From Aurelia coerulea (lineage: Eukaryota > Cnidaria > Scyphozoa > Semaeostomeae > Ulmaridae), in assembly GCA_039566865.1 (NCBI GenBank), contig CM076951.1, positions 18,175,484 through 18,239,483 on the forward strand: a DNA stretch of 64,000 nt. Direction: 5' to 3'. Shown in pieces: positions 22,210 through 33,689 of this stretch (its first letter is position 1; every line of letters starts with the position of its first letter). The position numbers were made by a program, and so were the translations under genes. A model generated the notes under the pieces. It saw only the letters and a list, made by a program, of their open reading frames with translations. It had not been told where the DNA came from and ran no database searches.

Positions 22210-23554
22210 TTAAGAAAGGTTGCCCACTAACAGCATCAAATTATAGACCTATTTCTCCTCTCTCTGTTTTCAGCAAAATCACGAAAAAGGTTATGTATGA
22301 ACGTCTATATAAATTCCTAAAAAAGCATGAAATCTTATATACATTACAATTTGGTTTTCGTGTTGGTCATTCCATTAACCATGCCCTTGTTAGTTTAACA
22401 GAAGCCATCAAAAATTCATTAGACAATAGAAAATTTGGTTGTGGAATATTTATTGATTTGCAGAAGGCATTTGATACAGTGAATCATAATATTCTTTTGA
22501 TGAAGCTAGAGCATTATGGAATTAGGGGAACTGCTTTAGATTGGTTTAAATCCTATCTTTCAGGTAGGAAGCAATATGTGTCAGTGAATGGATCTAACTC
22601 CAGTCATCTCAGTGTTACCTGTGGGGTTCCACAGGGTTCTGTCCTTGGTCCTCTCCTTTTCTTACTTTACATTAACGATTTACCTCTTGCATCTTCTAAA
22701 CTATCCTTTTACTTATTTGCTGATGATACTAACATCTATTATGAAGCTGAAAGCCTTAAACAGCTTCAAAGTGTAGTTAACAAGGAACTAAAAAAGTGAA
22801 GATATGGCTTGATGTTAACAAGCTGTCACTAAATATTGACAAAACCAATTTCATAATGTTTAAGTCTCCTCAGCATACTTCTCCTGAATCTGTAAATATC
22901 AAAATTGGAAAGCTTCCTATCAAGCAGAGTTGTTATGTCAAATTTCTTGGTGTTCTCTTAGATGAAAGCCTTTCATGGAAGTATCACTTGACTGAACGGT
23001 CTAAAAAATTGGCCAGAACGTGTGGTATGTTTTTCAAAGTGAGACACTTCTTACCCATTCATATTTTGGTCTGTCTTTACAACTCTTTGTTTTCACCTTT
23101 CCTCCAATATGGTATTTTAGTTTGGGGTCTTACTTATGAGACACATATCAATCCAGTGTTGTTGTTACAGAAAAGGGCCATAAGGGCAATTTCATTTGAA
23201 CACTTTACTGCACCTTCTACACCCATCTTTTCAGACTTGAAGATTCTAAAACCACAAGATCTCTTTCACCTGAAATTGCTTAGTTTTGTATATGAATGTG
23301 TAAATAAGATCTCTCCTTCTTGTTTTCACTCTTTCTTTAAGTTAGTTGGGTTTGTTCATCAATATGGTACTCGGCAAGTCATCAAAAATAATATTTTCCT
23401 AACCCAAAAAAATACCATGCAATATGGTCTTAGGTCAGTGCGTTATTGTGGAGCTGAATACTGGAATGACACTCCTGTGGAAATAAAACAATCTCCATCT
23501 GTTAATAGTTTTCGCCAAAAAATCAAAGCTTTCCTATTTGAAACTAATTACTAA
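22210..23554 (+). pseudogene. LINE reverse transcriptase, copy 2 (uninterrupted)
   Basis: This is the same reverse transcriptase as copy 1 without the poly(A) insertion. FADDTNIYYEAESLKQLQ reads straight through, giving a 168-residue frame to 22799. The same single-A loss then shifts the frame to 22796-23554. It is a fragment: the endonuclease part lies only upstream of copy 1. Confidence 0.9.
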
Positions 23555-23611
23555 ATTTTGGAAAAGTGGATATCAAAAATGTCACCATTTGCCCATCAAG
23601 TAGTTTTGTCA

Positions 23612-24820
23612 ACATCATAATGACTGCGTACTCTTTCAACACATTGTAAATTCCATGATACTGATTTAGAAATTAAAATGCAGATAGTTTGCAATGGCAA
23701 ATCAAGCCGACTACGGAGAAAAGCACTCCGCGATCCTGAATATAAGCTTGAAGAGATGTTGATAGACGAACGAAAAACCGAAGTTAGTTCCGTCCAAGCC
23801 TCGGGAATGGGAGAAACTTTCCAAGATTTACAGATCAAAGAAATACGCACAGAAAAGACATGTTTTAGTTGTGGTTTTTCTTTTCCACATTCTAACCAAC
23901 CATGTCCCGCTAAAAAAGTGAATTGTTCAAATTGCGGTGTGAAATGACATTTCGCAAAAGTGTGTCGAAAACCGAAAGACACAAACCCAAGGAAACTTCA
24001 ACCAAGAAAGCCCGCACAAGGTCGAAATTATTATAAGCCACCCAAAAATCAAGGTAAAAAAGGGGATAGAAAACCACAGCGTGCCAGAGTAGTTTCTTCT
24101 AACCCCACGGAGGAAACAAGTTCTTCAGAAGATGAATATGCCTATGCTGTTGACAACACAAGAAATTCAAAGCACAAAACCTTACTTCGTTTGAATGAGT
24201 CACAGCAGATCAAATTTCTAATTGATACGGGGGCAACTGTAGATGTGGTCGACAACCAAACTTATGAAAAGATTATGGACAAAATAACACTGGAGCCAAC
24301 AAAGACAAAAATATTCGCCTATGGTTCTTCAACCCCTTTGAAATTGAAAGGATGTTTCCAAGCATCAATAGAGTCAAAGTCACGCTATACAATTTCAACA
24401 TTCTATGTAGTGGAAGGAACCGGGGGTAACACGGCACAAGAGCTTGCGCTAATCCAATTGATAAATAAAGTCAAAGGAATGCCTGCACAAAAGGACGCAA
24501 ATGCAGACAAGAAACATGACACTTCGAAAGAAAATAGCCCTGAAAAGAAGTCGGAAATACCGCAGAGTAACGATGAAAAGATTCAAAAGCTGTTGAATAA
24601 ATACGAAAATGTTTTCATTGGAGAAGGAAAACTAAAGGAACAACAAGTGAAATTGCATATACGGGATGACGTAACCCCAGTATTACAACCGCAGAGACGG
24701 ATACCTTATCACATGCGAAAAGCCGTTTCAAAGGAACTGGGAAAGCTAATAGAGCAAGGAATCATTGAAAAAGTGGTAGACCAGCCAACCTATCATCGGA
24801 CAGATATTTACTCCTATTGA
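23612..24820 (+). pseudogene. Gypsy-type gag-protease-RT start fragment, copy 2
   Basis: Near-identical repeat of 20880-22088: zinc knuckles, the same TGA in the second knuckle (23945), DTGA protease motif and the truncated reverse transcriptase start. One visible amino-acid difference (Gln to His) lies in the linker near 24516. Confidence 0.88.
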
Positions 24821-25027
24821 GTAAAACGTAAAACGGCTAGTTTTTACTAAATAGTTGTTGTATTATTCTAAGAAATGTAGAAGCAGCCTCTTTCTGGGTA
24901 TTTTCTGTCTGTGAATCATAATCATAATCTGTTGATCCGTTGGCCTAGGCCTAGCCTGCTGAAACGTCTCTGTGTATGGTTTGTGTTTTAAATAGCATTT
25001 CTACGATGCCTACCACTACATGAGGAG

Positions 25028-28000
25028 ATGGATAATCGCGACGAATCCTGCAGCCGTAAACCTGCGAAAAAGCAAAAGAAGGCAGCAAAGAAAGGTATGT
25101 TAGATAGAAAGGTGATGAAAGGTCTAACACCATTTAGGCCTGTGTAATGTATAGTATTAGAAAGATTAGGTAGGCCGAGAACCCAGTCTATTAAAATGCT
25201 TCTAGAATCTTCAAAAGGTTAATGTGTGCGGTTCTCTCCATCAGTTGATGGTTTGCTTTATTTCCATTCATTTAGCTATTACTCTCCGTTTTATTCACTT
25301 GAACATAAATTTGTTATGGACTTTGTTGCATGCATTTTTCCTCAGTGCCAGTGGGATTTCTTTTAGTTTTGGATTAGAGTTTCTTATTTTTACATTCAAA
25401 GTATTCAAAGTGCGACTGCCTTTGAGCAGTGAGCAGCAGAGCGGATTGTGAGACTGCATGCAAAACATATGCTTAAAATGGTTTTGGGGCTATTGTGACC
25501 ACAAATGGTTGCTAAAGACAGACTGTATTGTATTATCCAATTCAAATCACAAGACATGAATGAAAGAGAAGTTTTCCAAGGTCTGTCAGTGAAATGTGCC
25601 TTTTAAGATGAGACAAAAATGAGATATTGTTCAATTTTAAATCCTAGATAATGAAAAAAGCCTTGATAATGAGACACCAGAGAGTCTACTAAAGCCTCTC
25701 TTTGATTATATCGAAGAAAATAAACCGAGAGCTGTGCAAAGAAAGCCAGCAGTAATCGGAAAGCGAACAGAAGAAGAGAAGAGGAAGTATGTCAGGAAGA
25801 ATTCCAAGACAAGAGAAGGAACAGCTGGTTTGTGTACACGACATATATACTCTTCATTTATTTTTCAAGATCTTTGTTTTATCACAATGGTCATTTCTGG
25901 GATTATGACGTTGTTGTAACTTTTGAAGGAAATTACGAGGCTATCAGTAAGATTCAAAGTTAGAACTTGTAGTAATCTAACACAAGGTTTCAACAAGGCT
26001 AACTAAGAGCAACCATGTGCTATCCTAGGTTAAAATTATTTGCATCTTTCTGGCCATGAACAATGTTACAACAAGGCTTTTCTGGGTACAAGGGAACAAG
26101 GGTGCAGCTGGTCATCCTTCCAAGGTTGTTAAATGAGTACTTGAGGTGATTATGAGGACAATTCTTCCTAGTTTCTAACTTGCTCATAAGAACAAGGGCA
26201 AATTTTATAAACGATAGAAGCTTTGGTTTGTTTACACATGACCTCATTCATTTCATCATCCAATCAGCAAGCTCCATTTTGATGGCGTCATCTGATGATA
26301 ATGGCGATGGGAGGGGCTAGCTGTGGAGAAAACCACACCCTCGTTTTTTCCTCGCCACGAAAATGTACTTTTGCAAAAACCCAAAATTTTTTGCACCCGT
26401 ATAGAATGAGAAGTTCTACATACTTGGTTGCTTTCACTAAGCTCTGCGCGTTCTGCTCTTCGTGCGATAGCTCGCTGTTGACTCCCCTTTTTGCACGTCC
26501 TCTACGTACCCTCAAACGGCTAGGCCCAAGGCAAGATTTTTCCTGCCCTTTCTTCTTAGATTTTGGAATGAGTGTACATTTCATCTTCGTCAACTTATTT
26601 TGAGAGTGCGATCCCGATCAAGGCTGTGTTGGTCAAACTTATGTTGTGAAAACAGTTTCATTTTATGATCGGGAATTCGTTTTGTTCAGGATTGAACCAC
26701 TGGAGTTTTGTGTTTATCAAGTATTGCTTGGTCTCAGTGGATGAAAATTGGGCAAGTCATTTCTTATTTACATCTGCAAAATTACTTCAGCTTTCGGATT
26801 TTCTAACTAAGGCCAGTCTGATGAGACGATGAGGTGAACCAGGTCAGGCTGAATTCTCAACGCCAAACCAGGAATTCCTGAATATTGAGTTTATAGAGAT
26901 ACTTTCAAGTTGAGGGAAGGTAGGGTGTATGTACTGCAATAATGTTTTGACGGTTTGGGCCTAGCCGTTTGAGGGTACGTGGAGGACGTACAAAAAGGGG
27001 AGTCAACAGCGAGCTATCGCACGAAGAGCAGAACGCGCAGAGCTTAGTGAAAGCAACCAAGTATGTAGAACTTCTCATTTTATACGGGTGCAAACAATGT
27101 TGAGTTTTTGCAAAAGTATATTTTCGTGGCGAAGAAAAAACGAGGGTGTGGTTTTCTCCACAGCTAGCCCCTCCCGTCGCCATTATCATCAGATGACGCC
27201 ATCAAAATGGAGCTTGCTGATTGGATGATGGAATGAATGATGTCATGTATAAACAAACCAGAGCTTCTATTGTTTACAAAATTTGCCCTTGTTGCTCATA
27301 AGCCTGTATTAGCAATCATATTGTATGTTGCTATTTGTTTGCTTCCTGGCTATTCAAACTGGATTGATCTTTCTTGGTCATCTTTTATTCAAATTTATTC
27401 TACAGAAAGCAGTACTGCATTCACAGAGTTGACTGATGATGACTTTTATACCAGTGGCATGGACTTGGATACTGGTTTGTGTATTTTTCAAACTTTCAGA
27501 AACATGTACATGCGGCCAGGGCCTCAAATTGAAATGAACTGAAGCAGATGTTCATACAATGTTATATTTTAGCAACTTTGTTGGAGTGAAGTTTATTGAA
27601 TTCATGATAGGTATTTGCTACGGTGCATTGAGCAAGCTTTGCCACAAAGGGACCCTTATCAAAAATATTGAGTATCTTCAAGCCTCATACTAACTTGTTT
27701 TGAGTATGATTTGAGTATGTTTGAGAGCTTGAATCAAGTAAGAATTTTGCACCACTTGTGCTATTGTGCTAGCTTGCAGCATGCATCTTCTGAACTGAAG
27801 AAAAACTCAATTTAAGCTTAACGGTAGTATGTTTAAGAATAATTCTAGCATCAGATTACTGTCAAGAAGGATCAAGCTCTTGTCATACTTGGAAACTGGC
27901 AACATTTGCAAAATTTTATCAATATATACCATTCAAGCTCCTTCAAGCCAAAATCATGCTACTGTCAAGCTTGTGCAAGCTTGTTGCAAGCTGAACTTTT

Positions 28001-30338
28001 TCTTAAGGGGAGTCTCTCTTTGTTATTCTAAATTCACAGAAATTGTGATAGTTTTTGACTCCTTATTGTAGATTCGGAAAATGAGGCTTTCACAAATTTC
28101 ATAGCATTGAAGCAAGATTGCCTTAATTTGATTATGGAGGCCTCAATCGATATAGAAGCAGTACAGGTGGAAAGGCTCACTTGGAAGCAACGATCTCAGA
28201 ATGCAGAGCAACAATGGAATGAGTTTAGATCACCGATCTTGCATGCATTGATTAGAAGAGAATCCAAGCCTGTTAATGATGTGTGCAGAATATGTTCCAA
28301 CTCCTGTGTCCTGTATCGATGTTTGGATTGTTTTGGTGCACTTCTTTGTCAGAAATGTGATGATGAGATTCACAGGAAAAACCCACTTCACGATAGACAA
28401 GCATGGCATGATGGATTCTGGAAAGCAATTCCTGTTGACGCATGTCTGAATGATAATGGTAATTTGGTATCAAAATGTAAGTCAGATACGTAGAATCATA
28501 CAGTACAGACCTTGCACACATACACTAACATGGTTTTCCTAACTAAGAATTCCAGAGAATTTGTGAAAATTCTTAAAATGTATCTTATAATGTTAAGAAT
28601 TCTTGTTTAACAAATTTTATTTCTTTTACAGTGTATATACTGTATGACTCAGAATTGTTATCAGAACTTTATGATTCTTAAGAATTCTGAAATGTTCTTT
28701 AGGATTCTTATCATGTTAACATGCACACAGCCATACAGTATGTACATAAATTAAAGTTAAGATTGGATTTTCATTGCAAAACCACAAATTAATTGATCAA
28801 TCAATTAAATTCTCAGGTTAAACAGGCATGTACATGATAGCATAGGAATCATTTGTCGTACAGTACATAGCCAAATGCTTGTGGCCCATGGTCAAAGCCG
28901 CCAAAGCATCATTTTCACGGACCAATCAGATAGCTAAAAAGTGAAGAAGAGAAAGGAAACCTGGGAAGATTTTTCTAAATTTTACATACCTTCATAAAAC
29001 GCAACCATTACGAAAAATTGCTTGAAATTTCCCAGATTTTTTTTAAGAAATCTACTCTCCAGATGAACGGGTATACAAATTTGGATGCCAATTAATTGTT
29101 GAGACCTGTTTACGCCACTTCCAAGTCAAGTAATAAAACCTCTTTGATAAACCTCCTTTAATTTTCATAACTTATTTCACAACAACAAGCAAGCTTGTGC
29201 CATGAATGCAAAAATTAGTATAAAGCTCCCTTAGAATATTGCCACATGACTTGAAATGTACGAAGAAGCCTTTGTAGACTGTTTCAATTCACATATGTAG
29301 AAACTTTAGGGGCATTGAATCTTGAACGAAAGAAAGTTTAGCGAAAAGACAATAGCAAGAACAATTGAAAATGCAGATTTTGGAGTTTACGAGTTGTTCT
29401 TACAACAATCACTACTGTTATTACTATTGTGTCTCGGCCAGAATTTCTATTGTTCAAAGTCCAGCGTCTTATCAGTTTGTTTCTGGCCATAACTCTGCCA
29501 ATCCTGCAGATGTTTTAACCGGCATCCAAACTTGTACACCCAAACATCTGGACAGTACTGTACTGTAGATTTCTTCATAAGATTTGCGGAATTTGAAGTA
29601 GATTTTTGTCTTGGTTGTGTTATAATGAAGGTAGGTAAAATTTAGAAAGATCTTCTTGTGTTTTCTTTGTCTTCTTCACTTCTTCGCCGTCTGATTGGTT
29701 CATGAAAATGAGGTTTTGGCGGTTTCGGCCATAGGCCATTTTGAGCATTCGGCTATGTATGACAAATGATTCCTTTGCTGTATATGATACATGTATACTT
29801 TATATTGGGTATATATATATGATGATCAAGATTGCCAGAAGCTTCATGAAATCCTTTACCAAAGTCCAAGGAAACATCAACCTTTATCACATTACCAAAT
29901 CTTTATTATTCCTTTGATTTAAGGTTTGCTGGCCCCATTTCTTCTTAGTGATTTGCCAAATGTTGGATGCATCTGCAATGGATGGACATCAGTAATTGAA
30001 AGTACAGGTGCTTGTGTCATTGTCTGCTCAAAAGGTTAGATTTATTTTCTGGATAGAGTTAAGCGTTCTTCTATTTATTGATACTTCTGGCTTGACAAAA
30101 TATCCATATACCGATGAATCAAAAAGTTTCAAATTTTGAAAAAGGACTGGACTTTCAAAAATTCAATCAGTGCTTCATTCTGAATAATTCATTAATGATT
30201 TATTGGTTAAGCCATTCAGTTTGCTAAAATACTACCCTATGATTATCATTATTCTCTGTCAAAAGGATCACATCTTTCATTTTGTTTACCACCTCCTTTC
30301 TAGGGCGATTTGACCTTCACAAATTTCAGTATTGCTGA
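25028..30338 (+). CDS. Six-exon KDZ-associated cysteine-cluster protein, possibly truncated
   Basis: Predicted exons: 25028-25094, 25648-25827, 27406-27474, 28072-28476, 29924-30034 and 30304-30338. Each border has GT and AG, and all introns fall in phase 1, so internal exons are multiples of three. Exon 1 starts ATG and is Lys-rich. Exon 2 is charged. Exon 4 holds a zinc cluster: VCRICSNSCVLYRCLDCFGA, LLCQKCDDEIHRKNPLHDR and DGFWKAIP. This matches the CxC clusters associated with KDZ (Kyakuja-Dileera-Zisupton) transposases and also resembles a B-box. Exon 5 adds further cysteines and exon 6 reads GRFDLHKFQYC then TGA. The DDE transposase core expected next is not seen, so this is a truncated KDZ gene, a decayed copy or a domesticated N-terminal module. 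Introns 2 and 4 contain foldback elements. Confidence 0.62.
26191..27293. mobile_element. Foldback element, family C copy 2, in intron 2 of the cysteine-cluster gene
   Basis: Inverted ends AACAAGGGCAAATTTT and complement head arms of about 340 bp (26191-26530 and 26953-27293) around a 420-bp unique loop. The flanks carry a perfect 9-bp GCTCATAAG (26182-26190 and 27294-27302). Open frames within the arms are mirrored and have no domains. The end sequence matches family C copy 1 at 17123. Confidence 0.92.
28842..29787. repeat. Diverged inverted-repeat element in intron 4
   Basis: The left arm (28842 to about 29050) and right arm (about 29565-29787) are inverted copies, sharing GGAATCATTTGTC, ACCAATCAGA and TTCTAAATTTTAC blocks. 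They are diverged by many substitutions and indels. No clean target duplication is visible. The loop contains only short frames. Confidence 0.75.
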
Positions 30339-30585
30339 AGTTTAGAAAAGATCAAATTTGATTGGCTTAGCATTACTGAGGGGGATAACCTAGGTTTCAA
30401 AGGTTCCAGTGATTTGATTGGTCAATTGACTGGGAATAATTTAAAGCTAAATAATATGATTGGTTCAAACGTATAGAACAGTACAGTTCATGGAAGATAT
30501 CTGCTGATTGGTTGAAATCAAATATTCATTTCTTTACAATGGAGAAAGTGTAGCAGTTCGGTGGGATGGAAAATTAATGCCTAAA

Positions 30586-33500
30586 GGTAGGTCACCTGTC
30601 GAAAATTTCGATTTTTTCAACAAAATTACCAAAATGAGGTTTTTTCATGAAAAGGTAGTTTAGTTATTGGAGAATTCGAATCTATACTCATTTTGAGTAT
30701 TTTCACCCTCAAAATTGTAAATACCTCAGGTTTCAGTGATGCAGGTCATTGTAAATCTTCAAAATATGTACAAAATAGATTGAAAAGTATCTTATTTTCA
30801 GTAACTTTCCCTGAAAGTTTCCCGGCCTCAACCATTGAACCCCAATACATCATTTGATAGCCCTGCTTCTGCTCTATCTGATTATGAGGCTACTTTTATC
30901 ATATGGGCAGCCTGTGTATGTGTTTATGACATTGTTCTGATGCTGTTCGAATAAAAGACTTGCGTTGCGTAGCTACAAAGAAATAAATGCTGCAATATGA
31001 TTGGCTTGTGAACGGCGTTCTGCTGTCTGATTGGTTTATCGCCTCGTGTGAGTAAATAAAATGGCGTCCTCGTGGATGGCAGAAGCAACCCTTTCTACTG
31101 ATCGTTCTCGTTCACTGAAGTCTCTCGAAGTATTACCGTAAAGCTTGGATTTTTGGATAAACCATGGCAAGAACGAAGCAAAGATCAACGAAGCCCTTTC
31201 TTGGTCGCAAGAAAATTCATCGGAGAAGAAAAGAGAAGACTGATTTACTAGCAACCCCAGTAGTGGCAGATGATGTTTTGAACTATCCCGAACCAAGGCC
31301 TAGTACATCAGCCAGTGAAAGAAAACTAGCTTGTTTTGGTGTGACTCTTGAAAGCACCCAGATCAGACAAGAAAGAGAAGCAGATGACCACTTCATGTTT
31401 GTGCAGAAGTCTTCACTCACAAATCTTTTGAGCAAGCTTTTATGCCCTACTTGCAACAGCCATGGGATCAGTTTACAGACTCTGGAAGACAAGATGTCTG
31501 GTTTTGCTACCATGGGATCTTTGTTTTGTACCAAATGTGAAGAAGTTGTTGATGAAAACTACCTTTGTCAGAGAATGGGAAAATCAAGATCAACGAACGT
31601 CCCATTTGAGATCAATACATTGGCAACGCTTGCTTTCAGGGGAATAGGCTGTGGATTTGCGTCAATGAAAGAATGGTGTGGCATGATGAATCTTCCATGT
31701 TCCATGAGCCAAAATGTATATAAAGTTCACAACAAAAAGATCCATGATGCCAGTATTTCAACTTTCAAAGAGGTGAAACAGTAATCGGTAAAGGCGATTG
31801 TTCAAGCATACAGAGACCTTGGAGAGACCGAAGACAGCAATGGCATATTGGACATTGCTGTTTCCTTTGATGGTGCCTGGCAGAGAAGAGGACATTCGTC
31901 ACACAATGGTGTAGCGGCAGTCATAGATCTCCTGACTGGCCTGCCAGTTGACTATGAAGTGCTGTCAAATTTTTGCTTGAAGTGCAAGATTGCTGCTAGC
32001 AGCCCAGATAGCACAGGAGTCTTGGACAATAAGCATGCTGAAAATTGCCCAAAAAACTTTGATGGCTCAGCTAACTCTATGGAAGTTGAATGTGCCCGTA
32101 GAATGTGGAGACGATCAGAGGAGGAGCATCACCTTCGATACACTGTCATGCTAAGTGATGGAGATAGCAAGGCCTATGACTCAGTTGTTGCAGATAAGCC
32201 CTATGGTGAGGACGTTCTAATTGGTAAAGAAGATTGTGTGAACCATGTCTCAAAAAGAATGGGGACAGCTCTTAGGAATTTAGTTGCAACATCAAAGGCC
32301 CAGAAGCAGTCATTAGCAGGGAAAGGAAAGCTAACCCAAGAAAAAATTACCAAAATCCAAAATTATTATGGGAGAGCCATCAAAGACAATGCAAATGATG
32401 TGGAATTAATGAAGAAAAGAATCTTTGCCATTCTTTTTCACCTGTCATCCTCTAATGACCACCCAAAGCACACACACTGTCCACCTGGTGCTAAATCATG
32501 GTGTTTTTGGCAAAGAGCTGCAGCACAGGGGGAGATGCCAGAATCACACAAGGAGCATGAAACCTTACCAGCAGATATTGGAAAAAAGCTTGCACCCATA
32601 TTCCAAAGGCTGTCAGATGAAAATCTTCTGAAAAGGTGTGCCAGAAACAAAACACAGAATCCCAATGAGTCCTTGCACAATGTTATTTGGAAATATTGTC
32701 CAAAAGCAACATTTGTTGGCAGAATAACAATGGAGACTGCAGTTTCGCTTGCAGTTTGCCAGTTCTCCATGGGCTCAACGTGTCGCATTACACTCTGCAA
32801 AGTGTTAGGAATAGAGCCGGGACTTTATTTGGCACAAGCATCAAATGAAAAGGATGCAAAGAGGCTGAAAAAGTCATTAAAAGCTAGCACAGAAGCTGCA
32901 AAGAAAAAGAGAAGACAGCTTAAGTACAATAAGGCAACACAAGAACAGAAGAAAAAAGCAACGGAAGGGACTATGTATGCCGCTGGCTCATTTGATGTTC
33001 CAAAATGATATTTAAAAACTGAAAAAAATGGCCAGGAAGTAAACAGAAATGTTATTCTCACTAAGTAGTTAAGCAATCAGAACATATGAATGGGATTTCA
33101 CTACCTTGCAATAACTCTATTTGATGCTATAGATAAAAAATACCAAGTTGAGATTTCAAATGCAGTTTTCTCAAAACTAGGTTTTTGCGAAAGTTATAAA
33201 GCTTAGTGAACATAGATTTTGGTCAGGCAAGCAGTGGTACCTAATGTCTATACATCATTTGAATGCTTATAGAATGGGGAGTGATATGGGCTCATTGGCT
33301 TTTTAATCTAAGCAACCAATACTGAGTAGGCACTATTGTTTTGGATGAAAAGTTCTCACGATTGCTTGATTTTGGCATTTTTATTCATATTTTTCTTCAA
33401 ATGCTGAATTGAACAAATATAATGACCCTATATCATTCCCAAGGATCTAGCCTTTCATTTGATGTATAGGTTTTACCCTCTGAAGCAATGATACAAAATA

Positions 33501-33682
33501 TCTATGAACACTAAGCAGTACTGCTAAACTTCTATTGTTTTCTGGTTTCCATGGAAACCAATTATTGTATCTAAAAATAGACTGCATATTTGAAATCAGC
33601 ATTACGTGTTTGATAGGTAGTGAGAATTTCATCAGCCTATCTGCAAAAACAACGATTTTAAATTCTCGACAGGTGACCTACC
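30586..33682 (+). mobile_element. Mutator-like DNA transposon, near-complete
   Basis: Inverted ends GGTAGGTCACCTGTCGA and complement bound a 3.1 kb unit with a single transposase gene. TAAA occurs directly outside both ends (30582-30585 and 33683-33686), a candidate 4-bp duplication. The TIRs continue imperfectly inward (AATTT, ATCG). The right end abuts the minisatellite array at 33690. A 4-bp duplication differs from the 9 bp typical of plant Mutator, so a Kolobok-like or other relative is possible. Confidence 0.78.
31164..33008 (+). pseudogene. Mutator-like transposase, one in-frame stop
   Basis: ATG at 31164 in an ACCATGG context begins a basic N-terminus (MARTKQRSTKPFLGRKK). Zinc-ribbon cysteines LCPTC and FCTKCEE follow. 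A TAA at 31782 interrupts the frame, which continues in phase into the catalytic region: DIAVSFDGAWQRRGHSSHNG, YTVMLSDGDSKAYDSV, CVNHVSKRMGTAL, CPPGAKSWCFWQ and NPNESLHNVIWKYCPK. These match the Mutator-like transposase domain of animal genomes; the Asp residues in SFDGAW and SDGDS are probable catalytic acids. The C-terminus is Lys-rich. With a single stop over about 614 codons, this is either recently inactivated or a sequencing or read-through case. Confidence 0.85.
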
Positions 33683-33689
33683 TAAAGTA

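Larger units (their letters stand above)
22179..24910 (+). repeat. Recent tandem segmental duplication, copy 2
   Basis: This copy is nearly identical to 18864-22178 but lacks the 19439-20011 insertion. It includes the terminal 31 bp of the TTAA element, so the duplication came after that insertion. Differences seen by eye include G/A near 23063, T/C near 22676, C/T near 23587 and G/T near 24516 (Gln to His). Two uncollapsed haplotypes in an assembly could look the same. Confidence 0.92.

Noticed and set aside
26288..26603. About 100-residue frames on both strands at 26288-26603 and 26905-27189
   Set aside because: Both strands are open, and the frames are mirrored between the two arms of the family C hairpin, as expected for non-coding inverted repeats.
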